The notes beneath the pieces are model-generated. The model saw only the letters and a program-made list of their open reading frames with translations, had not been told where the DNA came from and searched no databases. The position numbers were made by a program, and so were the translations under genes. Shown here in pieces: positions 26,623 to 35,016 of a stretch of 64,000 bases of DNA. The first letter of the stretch is position 1, and every line of letters starts with the position of its first letter. Source of the stretch: Mesorhizobium sp. ES1-4 (GTDB lineage: Bacteria; Pseudomonadota; Alphaproteobacteria; Rhizobiales; Rhizobiaceae); the NCBI RefSeq assembly GCF_020164745.1, contig NZ_JAIUGV010000009.1, positions 124,001 to 188,000 of the forward strand, written 5' to 3'.

Positions 26623-27198
26623 ATGTCGCTTTCCGGCTCGACAACCCGCTACGGCAACCTTGCCCAGGCATTTCACTGGTTGACGGCGGTGCTGGTGCTC
26701 GCTGCCTTCTTGGTTTCGGCAGGTGGCCCGCCCGAACGGGTCTATTCGGCGGCCAGGGCGCCCACGCTGCTGCTGCATGAGTCACTCGGCTTTGCCGTTT
26801 TCTGCTTGTTGGTCCTTCGCCTGCTCTGGCGTCCGTTCGACCGCATTCCCGACGCGCCGGCCATGCCCGGCTGGATGGAGCTTGCTTCGAAAGCAACGCA
26901 CTGGGCGCTTTACGCTCTGCTGTTCGCGGTCCCTGCGACGGCCATGATCGGCGCCTTGTTCGGCGGCCACCCGGTGACGGTGTACGGCCTGGGAGCGATC
27001 GGCCCGTTTTCTGGTACCTGGGGCGCTCCATTGGCTGAAATCCATGGCACGCTTGGCGATGTCATCATGTGGCTCGCCGGCCTGCACGCGGCAGCGGCCA
27101 TCTTCCATCATGTCTTCCTTCGTGATCGCGTGCTGAGCCAGATGGTACCGGGCCTGCCCGACCCATCGGCCAGCCTCGGACGCCAGACACAGCCTTGA
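26623..27198 (+). CDS. Cytochrome b561-type membrane protein
   Basis: 191 aa, four membrane helices. Haem-ligand-type histidines appear in the expected places: QAFHWLTAVLV (helix 1), LLLHESLGFAVFCLL (helix 2), ATHWALYALLF (helix 3) and AEIHGTLGDVIMWLAGLHAAAA (helix 4). The family passes electrons between quinone and periplasmic partners. It has no adjacent partner protein. The ATG at 26623 is chosen because the upstream codons are not membrane-like. Confidence 0.9.
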   Translation: MSLSGSTTRYGNLAQAFHWLTAVLVLAAFLVSAGGPPERVYSAARAPTLLLHESLGFAVFCLLVLRLLWRPFDRIPDAPAMPGWMELASKATHWALYALLFAVPATAMIGALFGGHPVTVYGLGAIGPFSGTWGAPLAEIHGTLGDVIMWLAGLHAAAAIFHHVFLRDRVLSQMVPGLPDPSASLGRQTQP

Positions 27199-27384
27199 CC
27201 CCAGAATGATAGGGATCGCCTGATTGACCACTGGGTGCCCTGCAGCGCCAGAAGCCGGCCTTGTCGGCATGGCCGTGATCGAGGCTCAACAGCAGCGGCA
27301 AAGTTGGTCTCACGGCGGTCTCGTGTCCGGGAGATATCATGTCCCGGGCGCGGTGTTCACTATTCCGCAGCGCCGCGTAGAAGG

Positions 27385-27504
27385 AGTTTCTGAAACTGGG
27401 CCGGTCGTTATTTCAGAAACTACCCTCAAATTGAACAGCTGTTGGAAGTTGATCGAATCTGACATATGGATTCCATTATTGCAGGAATGAGGATGTTTCT
27501 GAAA
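27385..27504 (+). promoter_or_regulatory. Three TTTCWGAAA palindromic sites before the Fic gene
   Basis: AGTTTCTGAAACT (27385-27397) is a perfect odd-length palindrome. TTTCAGAAACT (27411-27421) is its inverted relative, and TTTCTGAAAT (27496-27505) recurs immediately before the fic ATG. The repeated half-site suggests autoregulation or a dedicated operator. The rest of the 307-base gap shows nothing else. Confidence 0.55.
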
Positions 27505-27505
27505 T

Positions 27506-28617
27506 ATGGATTTGTCAGCCCTATAGAGCGGGGGGTTACGACAAGCGGCTGGAATATCGTAGTTTCGCGCCGACCCCGGTCAATCATCCCTGGATCATCT
27601 CCGACCCGGAAGTCATAGACGTACTTGGTCGTGCCGACCGCGCATTGGGCGAATTGAACGCGTTCGCGCAGCTCGTCCCCGACATTGATTTCTTTATCAG
27701 CATGTATGTCGCGAAGGAAGCGACGCAGTCGAGCCGTATCGAGGGCACACAGACCAACATCGAGGACGCCTTCAAACAGATCGTGGACCTGTCTCCTGAA
27801 GCGCGCGACGACTGGGGAGAGGTACAAAACTACATCCAGGCGATCAATAGTGCCATTGTCGGCCTTGAGCGCCTGCCTTTCTCAGGGCGTGCGTGGCGAA
27901 ACCAAGCAGTCCGGCGAATTTAGAACCAGTCAGAACTGGATTGGCGCGAGTCTAAGAAACGCAGTCTTCGTGCCCCCGCATCACGAGCATGTTCCCGAGC
28001 TCATGAGCGGTATGGAGAAATTCATCCATGACGACAGCCTGCGCGTACCGCCGCTCATCCGCATTGCCATCGCCCACTATCAATTCGAAACCATCCATCC
28101 GTTTCTGGATGGCAACGGGCGGCTGGGCCGCCTGATGATTTCGCTTTACCTCGCCTCGCAGGGGCTTCTTGTCAAACCCGCGCTCTATCTTTCCGATTAT
28201 TTCGAGCGCAACAAGACAGCCTACATCGATCACCTCATGGCCGTACGCGAAGGCAACCATATGCGCGACTGGCTGATCTTCTTTCTGCACGGAGTTGAAG
28301 AGACAGCACGCGCATCTGCTGATGTGTTCCGCAAGATTCTGGTGCTCAAAGAGCAGATAGAACGGGAAACGCTGCCGCGCTTTAGCCATCGCCGCCAAGG
28401 AAACGCGCAACAGCTTATAAGACATCTCTACAGGCGACCATTGGTCGACGTGAAGGGCGTCACTATTCTGTTGGACACGACGACAAACACGTCTACGTCA
28501 TTGATTGTCGATCTCATGGACCACGGCGTTCTAATCGAAGTCACCGGCCAAAGACGCAATCGGCTTTTCGTGTTCGAACGATACCTCCAGCTCTTCGAGA
28601 GGCGCCGAGATGGCTGA
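27506..28617 (+). pseudogene. Fic family AMPylase-like gene, broken by two frame lesions
   Basis: The reading runs MDLSAL, then an early stop (27524). The frame of 27537 continues YDKRLEYRSFAPTPVNHPW and the inhibitory-helix-like IEGTQTNIED. At about 27880 the frame shifts again and about 12-15 residues of the family pattern are missing before GVRGETKQSGEFRTSQNWIG. The catalytic Fic motif HPFLDGNGRLGR is intact (28096-28131), and a C-terminal winged-helix part follows. The downstream fragment keeps the active site, but no full-length protein is possible without correction of both lesions. Confidence 0.85.
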
Positions 28618-28684
28618 CGTCCGCGCATAGATCGCGTAAGGTCCTCTGAAGGCAGCAGTCCGATTTCCTACTCCCATCCTAAGA

Positions 28685-29788
28685 TCACAGCCGCAAGATT
28701 GTTGCGATCGCCTGATCGACCACCGGGTGCAGGCCGCTGGCCTGGAAGGACAGGCGGTTGCCGGAGCCGACATTGCTGGTCATGGCGATGGTCAGGTCCG
28801 CCTCGGGATCGTGCAGCATGACGGCGACATAGCCTGGAATGCTTCCCTGGTGCCCATAGACGGCGCGGCCGGCATAGGCGCTCTGGAACATGCCGGCGCC
28901 GGTCTCGCGCATGCGGGTGCCTGGAAAACTGGCCGGCACACGGTGTTCGAACATCTCGGCGAAGAAGGCTGGCGACAGCACCTTGCCGGAGAACAAGCCG
29001 CGCATGAAGCCCACCATGTCGGACGGCGTCGACACCATGTCGCCGCAGCCATAGGCGGCGCCGAACGGGAAGGAATCGGACGAGTCCTGCAACTGGTCGG
29101 AATAGGGCAGCACGCCATCCATGCGCCACATCTCGCCGCCCGAGGCGATGTCGGTGGGCGCGTTCGGCGCCGGCGGCGGACGGTGGTAGTAGCCGCGCAC
29201 CATGGATTTTTGCGGAAACGCCTCGGTCGCCGGCGACCAGGTGTTGTCCAGGCCGAGGGGCTGCAGGATCGCGCTCCTGACATACCCCGCCAGAGAATCT
29301 TTCGCGACGGCCTCGATCACCAGGCCGGCCAGGACATAGCCGGTGTTGTTGTAGACGGCCGGGCCGCCCGGCGCCTTCTGCTTGTCGGAGGCGAAGGCGA
29401 TGTCGACCAGCTGCCGGGGTGTCCACTGCCGGCTCGGGTCCATCGGGATGTAATACTCGAATTCCGGCAAGCCGCTGCGATGGTTGATCAGCTGGCGTGC
29501 AGAAATGTCTTTCGCACCCGGCAGATCCGGAAACCAGGAGGAGATCGGCGCGCCGAGGTCGACCTTGCCGGTCTCGGCGAGCTTGACGAGTGCTGCGGCG
29601 ACGAAGGTCTTGGTGCAACTGCCGATCTTGAACAGCTGCTCGGGTGCGACGGCGGTGCCATGTGCGCGGTCGGCGAGGCCGGCGGTGAGGGCGGTCGGTG
29701 CGGCGCCGTTCCGGGCATAGGCCAGCGAGGCACCCACCGCGCCGTCCGCGAGGTAGCGGTCGAGAAGAGAGGTCAGATTTTCACGCAT
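28685..29788 (-). CDS. Serine hydrolase, beta-lactamase/DD-peptidase (class C fold) family
   Basis: 367 aa. The three family motifs are in order: SxxK as SCTK in KIGSCTKTFVAA (Ser at about 58), YxN as YNN in AVYNNTGYVLAG, and HxG as HQG in YGHQGSIPGY. No signal peptide is evident (MRENLTSLLDRYLADGAV), so it is probably cytoplasmic and an esterase or peptidase rather than a periplasmic beta-lactamase. It follows the peptide-binding-protein gene on the same strand, across a RIME-like repeat. Confidence 0.9.
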   Translation of the reverse strand: MRENLTSLLDRYLADGAVGASLAYARNGAAPTALTAGLADRAHGTAVAPEQLFKIGSCTKTFVAAALVKLAETGKVDLGAPISSWFPDLPGAKDISARQLINHRSGLPEFEYYIPMDPSRQWTPRQLVDIAFASDKQKAPGGPAVYNNTGYVLAGLVIEAVAKDSLAGYVRSAILQPLGLDNTWSPATEAFPQKSMVRGYYHRPPPAPNAPTDIASGGEMWRMDGVLPYSDQLQDSSDSFPFGAAYGCGDMVSTPSDMVGFMRGLFSGKVLSPAFFAEMFEHRVPASFPGTRMRETGAGMFQSAYAGRAVYGHQGSIPGYVAVMLHDPEADLTIAMTSNVGSGNRLSFQASGLHPVVDQAIATILRL

Positions 29789-29802
29789 GGTTCACCTTTC
29801 TT

Positions 29803-29950
29803 CCTTCTCCCCTGTGGGAGAAGGTGGATCGGCGCGCAGCGCCGAGACGGTTGAGGGGTGGGTGACGGAGTGCCGTCGGTGCCAAGCTGGAACACCCCTC
29901 ATCCGACCTCGCTTCGCGAGGCCACCTTCTCCCACAAGGGGAGAAGGAAG
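29803..29950. repeat. RIME-like palindromic intergenic repeat, copy 2
   Basis: The left end has CCTTCTCCCCTGTGGGAGAAG and the right end CTTCTCCCACAAGGGGAGAAG. GAGACGGTTGAGGGGTG and CACCCCTCATCCGACCTCG are inverted inside. Same family as 2139-2277. Confidence 0.85.
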
Positions 29951-29965
29951 GGCGTCGCCGGCATC

Positions 29966-31570
29966 CTACTCCGCCATGTCGACGGCGGCGAAATTCTGCC
30001 GGCCGAAGGGATCGAGCACGTAGTTGAGCACGCTCTTGCGGATCGGGATCGCGACCATCGAATGGGCGATCGGCGCCACCGGCACCTCGGCCTTCAGGAT
30101 CGCCTGCGCCTTGCCGTAGATCGCGGCGCGCTCCTTCGGGTCGGCGGCGACGCGTCCCTCGTCCAGCAGCTTCTCGAAATCCTTGTCGCACCAGCGCGAG
30201 CGGTTGGAGCCGCCCTTCACGCCGTCGCAGGACAGGAGATAGCTCAGCATGTTGTCGGGGTCGCCATTGTCGCTGCTGCCGCCGAGCAGGAACGCGTCCT
30301 GCTCGCCCGCCGCGGTGCGCTTGAGATATTCGCCCCATTCGAAGCTGACGATCTCCGATTGCACGCCAACCTTCGCCCAGTCGGCCTGGATCATCTCGGC
30401 CATGCGCTTGGCGTTGGGATTGTAGGGGCGCGACACCGGCATCGCCCACAGGCTGATCTTGAGGCCGCTTTCGTGGCCGGCCTCTTTCAAGAGGGTCTTG
30501 GCGCCATCGGGGTCATAGTCGATGCCGGCATCGGTGACGGCACCAAGCTGCGCCGGCGGCACGACGCTGCCGGCAACCGTGCCGGCGCCCGCATAGACCG
30601 CCTCGACGATGGCCTTGCGGTCGACGGCCTTGGCAAGTGCCATGCGCACGCGCACGTCGCCCAGGGGCTGGTGTTCGACGTTGAAGCCGAGGATGCCGAT
30701 GTTCTGGCCCTTGAGGTCGAGCACGGTGATGTCGGGATCGTTTCGCAGGTCGGCGACCGCGCTTGGCGGCGGCGGGGCGGCGACCTGGCATTCGTTGGCC
30801 TTGATGCGCTCGACGCGGGTGGTCGGTTCGGGCGTGATGGCGAAGACCAGCGTGTCGATCTTCGGCGCGCCGCGCCAGTAATCCTTGTTGGCGGCGTAGC
30901 GGACCTGGCTGTCGGGCACATAGGCCTGAAGCACGAACGGCCCGGTGCCGACCGGCATGCTGTCGATCAGCTCCGGCGTGCCTGCCGCCACCATTTTTTC
31001 GGTCTGCTCCAGCGACAGGATCGAGAGGTAGTCGAGCGCCAGCCCGGCGAGGAAGGTGACGTTTGGAGCCGTCAGCGTGAAGCGCACTGTGTAGTCGTCG
31101 ACCTTGTCAATCTTGTCGATCAGCGTGCCCATGCCGAGCGCGTTGAAGTACTCGTAAGCGCCGCCGCCGAGCTTGTGATAGGGATTGGCGGCATCGCGCT
31201 GGCGGTTGAAGGTGTAGAGCACGTCGTCCGCGTTGAAGTCGCGCGAGGGCGTAAAATGCTCGTTCGACTGGAACTTCACGCCGTGCCTGAGATGGAAGGT
31301 GTAGGTCTTGCCGTCAGGCGAGACGTCCCAGTTCTCCGCCAGGGCCGGCCCAACCTCCGTCGTGCCCGGCTTGAACTCGACCAGCCGGTTGAAGATCGTC
31401 TTGGCGGCGGCGTCCATGGTGGAATCGGCAATGCCGATCGCCGGGTTGAAGGTCTCGGGGTTGGCTTCCGAGCAGTAGACCAGCGTCTTGGCGTAAGCCT
31501 GCCCGCCGAGAAGGACGGAAGAGGCGAGAAGGGATGTGGCAAGCACTGCGCGCAGAACGGTGGATTTCAT
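29966..31570 (-). CDS. Peptide/opine-type ABC transporter substrate-binding protein (family 5)
   Basis: 534 aa periplasmic protein related to DppA/OppA. The signal peptide is MKSTVLRAVLATSLLASS, ending near AYA-KT. The mature start KTLVYCSEANPETFNPA, the family segment DFNADDVLYTFNRQRD and the late EWGEYLKR are typical. AGGAGCG sits 8 bases before the ATG at 31570. No permease or ATPase is adjacent, so it may serve a transporter encoded elsewhere. It is next to an FAD amine oxidoreductase that may use the imported ligand. Confidence 0.92.
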   Translation of the reverse strand: MKSTVLRAVLATSLLASSVLLGGQAYAKTLVYCSEANPETFNPAIGIADSTMDAAAKTIFNRLVEFKPGTTEVGPALAENWDVSPDGKTYTFHLRHGVKFQSNEHFTPSRDFNADDVLYTFNRQRDAANPYHKLGGGAYEYFNALGMGTLIDKIDKVDDYTVRFTLTAPNVTFLAGLALDYLSILSLEQTEKMVAAGTPELIDSMPVGTGPFVLQAYVPDSQVRYAANKDYWRGAPKIDTLVFAITPEPTTRVERIKANECQVAAPPPPSAVADLRNDPDITVLDLKGQNIGILGFNVEHQPLGDVRVRMALAKAVDRKAIVEAVYAGAGTVAGSVVPPAQLGAVTDAGIDYDPDGAKTLLKEAGHESGLKISLWAMPVSRPYNPNAKRMAEMIQADWAKVGVQSEIVSFEWGEYLKRTAAGEQDAFLLGGSSDNGDPDNMLSYLLSCDGVKGGSNRSRWCDKDFEKLLDEGRVAADPKERAAIYGKAQAILKAEVPVAPIAHSMVAIPIRKSVLNYVLDPFGRQNFAAVDMAE

Positions 31571-31619
31571 CGCAAACGCTCCTGATGACACTTTACGGAT
31601 TGAGGGAAGGGCACGGAAT

Positions 31620-32753
31620 TCATGGAGCCACGGCCGAGGCCAGGAAGCGATCGGGCGCCAGCGCCGACGCGGTGACGCCGAGTGCGGCGATGTCCCCGGG
31701 CAGGGGTTGGCCGCGCATCAGCGCCGCGCTCAGCCTCGCCAGCGTCAGCGACACCTGGAAGCCATAGCCGCCCTGGCCGCCGAGCCAGAAGAAGCCGGGC
31801 AGGCGCGGGTCGAAGCCGGCGACCGGCGTGCGGTCGGGGGCGAAGGTGCGCAGGCCCGCCCATGGCGTCGAGGGACGGCCGATGCGCATCGACGTCGCCT
31901 GCTCGATGCGGTCCACGGCGATGGCGACGTCGATGTCTTCCGGCCAGGCGTCGCAAGGCTCGGAATCGGTCTCGTCGGCGAGCGAGCCGATCAGCCTGCC
32001 GGCATCGGGCTTGAAGTAGAATTGCTCGTGCAGGTCGACCACCAGCGGCCAACCGGCAATGTCCATGCCGGCGGGCGCATCGAACAGGAAGGCGGTGCGC
32101 CGCTTCGGCTGGAAGCCGAGGCCCGGCAGCCCCGCCATGCCGGCGACGACATCGACCCAGGCGCCGGCGGCGTTGACGACGATGTCGGCCGAGTAAATGC
32201 CGGCGCTCGTTTGAACCCGATAAGCGCTCCCGTCGCGTGAAATGGCGCGGACCTCCTCGCCGGTGCGGATGATGCCGCCGCCGGCTTTCAGCGCCGAGGC
32301 GCTCGACCCCAGCATCTTGCCCGTGTCGACGTCGACCGCGTCCGGCTCATAGACGCCGCCGCAGGTGTTTTCCCTGGCAATGACGGGAACCAGTGCGTGG
32401 AGCTCTGCCGCCGACAGGCGGCGCACGCTCGGCACCAGCGCCTGCAACTCGCCGGCAAGCCGGTCGATGTCGGCATCGTCACCGGTCCATCCGACATGCA
32501 GTGCGCCACGGCGGTGGGCGACGAAGCCGCCTTCGACGATTGCCTGCCGGCTGGCCAGCGTCAGTCCGCGCACCAGACGGTTGCCATAGGTCTCGGTGAA
32601 CAGAGCAGCCGAACGGCCGCTGGCGTGGTAGCCGAGATGCGGCTCGCGCTCGATGACGATAACATCGGCCCAGCCCGCCACCTCGGCGGCAAGCGAGAGG
32701 CCGGCAATGCCGCCGCCGATGACGACGATCTTGGTGGGAAAATTCGACTGCAT
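31620..32753 (-). CDS. FAD-dependent amino acid/amine oxidoreductase (DAO family)
   Basis: 377 aa. The N-terminal dinucleotide site is IVVIGGGIAGLSLAAEVA with the following acidic strand end VIVIERE. ASGRSAALFTETYG and the C-terminal FFWLGGQGGYGFQVSLTLARL are DadA/glycine oxidase-type FAD contacts. It should oxidise an amino acid or N-methylated amine. It is divergent from the XRE-cupin regulator and codirectional with the periplasmic binding protein, a common uptake-and-oxidation arrangement. Confidence 0.9.
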   Translation of the reverse strand: MQSNFPTKIVVIGGGIAGLSLAAEVAGWADVIVIEREPHLGYHASGRSAALFTETYGNRLVRGLTLASRQAIVEGGFVAHRRGALHVGWTGDDADIDRLAGELQALVPSVRRLSAAELHALVPVIARENTCGGVYEPDAVDVDTGKMLGSSASALKAGGGIIRTGEEVRAISRDGSAYRVQTSAGIYSADIVVNAAGAWVDVVAGMAGLPGLGFQPKRRTAFLFDAPAGMDIAGWPLVVDLHEQFYFKPDAGRLIGSLADETDSEPCDAWPEDIDVAIAVDRIEQATSMRIGRPSTPWAGLRTFAPDRTPVAGFDPRLPGFFWLGGQGGYGFQVSLTLARLSAALMRGQPLPGDIAALGVTASALAPDRFLASAVAP

Positions 32754-32785
32754 CCGTTAGTCGTAAAAATAATTTCGTATCCAGT

Positions 32786-32813
32786 CAATATTTAGCGTAT
32801 AAGAAAAATATTG
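32786..32813. promoter_or_regulatory. Inverted repeat in the oxidoreductase/XRE-cupin divergent gap
   Basis: CAATATTT (32786-32793) and AAATATTG (32806-32813) are perfect 8-bp arms around a 12-base spacer. They lie midway between the two divergent starts, 33 bases from the oxidoreductase ATG, in an AT-rich stretch. This is the natural place for the XRE-cupin operator. Confidence 0.55.
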
Positions 32814-32889
32814 CTCCGATTGATGAAACCGGGGAGTTGGACTACCTAGGGTGGAGAAGCGGCGTGGTCGCCGCGCCATGGAGCTGACA

Positions 32890-33507
32890 ATGTCGGAGCA
32901 ACCGAACCTCGGTGATTGTCTGCGCGCCTTGAGAAAAACCCATGGCTGGACCTTGCAGGAGGTCAGCACGCTCACCGGCGTCGCGGTGTCGACGCTGTCG
33001 AAGGTCGAGAACGACCAGATGTCCCTGAGCTACGACAAGCTCTTGCAGATTTGCGAAGGGCTCGGCATCCACGTGACGGAATTGCTCAGCGGCGACCGCA
33101 AGCAGCCGGCGGCGCGCACCCGCCGCTCGGTGACCTCGCAGTCCAACACGCTGCGCCAGCTGACCCGCAACTACGACTACCGGTATCTCGCCACCGACCT
33201 GGTGCGCAAACGCATGGTGCCGATCCATGCCTATGCGCGCGCCCGCACGCCGGAGGAGTTCGGTCCGCTGACCAGGCACGCCGGCGAGGAATTCCTGATC
33301 GTGCTCAAGGGCGAGATAGAACTGCACACCGACCAGTACGCGCCGGTGCGGCTGAAGGCGGGCGAAAGCGTCTACATCGATTCCACCATGGGCCACGCCT
33401 ATCTCTCCGTGGGCGAGGGCGACGCCGAGATGCTCTGCGTCTGCTCGGGCGAGGAGCCGGACATGGAAGGCACATTGCTCAGCGTTCTGGAGACGGTGGA
33501 GGGCTAG
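32890..33507 (+). CDS. XRE family regulator with C-terminal cupin
   Basis: 205 aa. The HTH is at about 7-62: LGDCLRALRKTHGWTLQEVS and VAVSTLSKVENDQMSLSYDKLLQI. A cupin ligand domain at about 130-195 has HAGEEFLIVLKGEIELHTD and YIDSTMGHAYLS. Proteins of this form sense small amines or sulphonates and control their catabolism. GGAG eight bases upstream supports ATG 32890 over an earlier one. Its divergent position implicates it in control of the FAD oxidoreductase. Confidence 0.92.
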   Translation: MSEQPNLGDCLRALRKTHGWTLQEVSTLTGVAVSTLSKVENDQMSLSYDKLLQICEGLGIHVTELLSGDRKQPAARTRRSVTSQSNTLRQLTRNYDYRYLATDLVRKRMVPIHAYARARTPEEFGPLTRHAGEEFLIVLKGEIELHTDQYAPVRLKAGESVYIDSTMGHAYLSVGEGDAEMLCVCSGEEPDMEGTLLSVLETVEG

Positions 33508-33583
33508 GGGCTTCCCTGGCACCAGCCCGACGGTCGCGCCTCCGCACGCAGCGTGGGTCCTAGCCGAATTCCTGCCAGACAGG

Positions 33584-33880
33584 ATGAACTCCGGACTAAT
33601 AATGGCGACGGATTCAGGCTATCATTTCGTTGGCAAAGCGACGGGGATGGTCATGCGAGAGTTGCCAAGGAATGTCGATGCGGACGCAGTCATCGAGATC
33701 GGCCGTTACCTGGACGATCAGGCCAAGCTCGCACCGATCTCGCTCTCTCAAGCAATCGAGGCCGTTCGGAAGCTGGTCGAAACCAAGCTTACCGACTTCG
33801 ATCTCGAAGAACTGATCCTCGAGAGTGCGGCGGCACGTCGTCTCGCCTTGCTTCTGGACACGTACAGGGACCGGCGATGA
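33584..33880 (+). CDS. Small hypothetical protein
   Basis: Up to 98 aa. The likely folded part is ADAVIEIGRYLDDQAKLAPISLSQAIEAVRKLVETKLTDF and the helical end ELILESAAARRLALLLDTYRDR. The start is uncertain: ATGs at 33584, 33602, 33647 and 33653 are all possible, and the last has GGGGA 7 bases upstream. Amphipathic helices and a good stop context suggest a real gene. Function unknown. Confidence 0.55.
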   Translation: MNSGLIMATDSGYHFVGKATGMVMRELPRNVDADAVIEIGRYLDDQAKLAPISLSQAIEAVRKLVETKLTDFDLEELILESAAARRLALLLDTYRDRR

Positions 33881-34087
33881 CTATCCGGCTTCGACGCCGA
33901 TGTTGCCGATCCTGGGTCCATTTCTCTGTCGCCTTGACCGCGCCTGGCAGGCGGAAGGATGCCGGATTGTGTTGAGTTTTTCTGCAGGCTGAATTCAGTC
34001 TTTCCGGTTCGAACTGGCCGCAAAAACCGGCTATACCGGCGCCGAAGCGGCAATTCCGGTGCCCGCCAACCCGATGAGGAAAACCCA

Positions 34088-34792
34088 ATGAATTCAGAAA
34101 AGACAGCCGTCGTCGTGGCCGGCGGCAGCGGCATGGGGGCGGCAGCGGCCAAGCGGCTGGCGGCGGACGGGTTCAAGGTCGCCATCCTGTCTTCGTCCGG
34201 CAAGGGCGAGGCGCTGGCCAAGGAGTTGGGCGGGCTCGGCGTTACCGGCTCCAACCAGTCGAACGACGACCTGCAGCGCCTCGTCGACCTGACGCTGGAG
34301 CGCTACGGCCGCATCGACGTGCTGGTCAACAGCGGCGGCCACGGCCCGCGCGCGCCGATCCTCGAAATCACCGACGAGCAATGGCACACCGGCATGGACG
34401 TCTACCTGATGAACGTCATCCGGCCGGTGCGCATCGTGGCGCCGCTGATGGTCAAGCAGAAGGGCGGCGCCATCATCAACATCTCGACGGCCTGGGTGGC
34501 CGAGCCGAACGCGATGTTCCCGACCTCGGCCGTGTTCCGCGCCGGCCTTGCCGCCTACGCCAAGATCTTCGCCAACACCTATGCGGCCGACAATGTGCGC
34601 ATGAACAATGTGCTGCCCGGCTGGATCGACAGCCTGCCCGCCACCGAGGAGCGCCGCGACAACGTGCCGATGCAGCGCTACGGGACGAGCGAGGAAATCG
34701 CCGCCACGATCGCCTTCCTGGCATCGGAAGGGGCGGGTTATATTACTGGACAGAATATCCGCGTGGACGGGGGCGTTATCAGGGCGCTGTGA
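34088..34792 (+). CDS. SDR family protein lacking the catalytic Tyr-Lys pair
   Basis: 234 aa. The coenzyme loop AGGSGMGAAAAKRLA and NSGGHGPRAP (in place of NNAG) show the Rossmann fold. At the active site the usual Y-x-x-x-K is replaced: the aligned stretch reads PTSAVFRAGLAAYAK, with Ser and Arg at those positions. The C-terminus YITGQNIRVDGGVIRAL is normal. GAGGAAAA before MNSEK sets the start. Either a non-oxidoreductase SDR or one using other residues. Confidence 0.88.
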   Translation: MNSEKTAVVVAGGSGMGAAAAKRLAADGFKVAILSSSGKGEALAKELGGLGVTGSNQSNDDLQRLVDLTLERYGRIDVLVNSGGHGPRAPILEITDEQWHTGMDVYLMNVIRPVRIVAPLMVKQKGGAIINISTAWVAEPNAMFPTSAVFRAGLAAYAKIFANTYAADNVRMNNVLPGWIDSLPATEERRDNVPMQRYGTSEEIAATIAFLASEGAGYITGQNIRVDGGVIRAL

Positions 34793-34811
34793 GGTTGGAC
34801 GGTAGGGCTTC

Positions 34812-35007
34812 CCCTTCTCCCCTTGTGGTAGAAGGTGTCGCCGAAGGCGACGGACGAGGGGTGTTCCAGCTTGGTGACACCTCTGAAATCACCATAGCCT
34901 CATTTCTTCCAACACCCCTCATCCGTCTCGCCGCTGCGCGCCGATCTACCGCCCGGGGGCGAGCCACAGGTCTCGCCCCGTCCTTCGGACCCCACAAGGG
35001 GAGAAGG
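34812..35007. repeat. RIME-like palindromic intergenic repeat, copy 3 (expanded centre)
   Basis: Outer arms CCTTCTCCCCTTGTGGTAG and CCCCACAAGGGGAGAAGG, with inner GACGAGGGGTGTTCCAGC and AACACCCCTCATCCGTC. It is longer than the other two copies because of a GC-rich insert (CGCCCGGGGGCGAGCC). Confidence 0.8.
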
Positions 35008-35016
35008 CAAAAGGCG

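Noticed and set aside
27506..28617. Programmed frameshifting in the fic gene
   Set aside because: Two separate lesions, one an early stop and one with missing family residues, fit decay; no slippery sequence is seen.
33959..34087. N-terminal extension of the SDR at 34088
   Set aside because: The extra 43 residues are Arg/Cys-rich and unlike SDRs; GAGGAAAA directly precedes the internal ATG.
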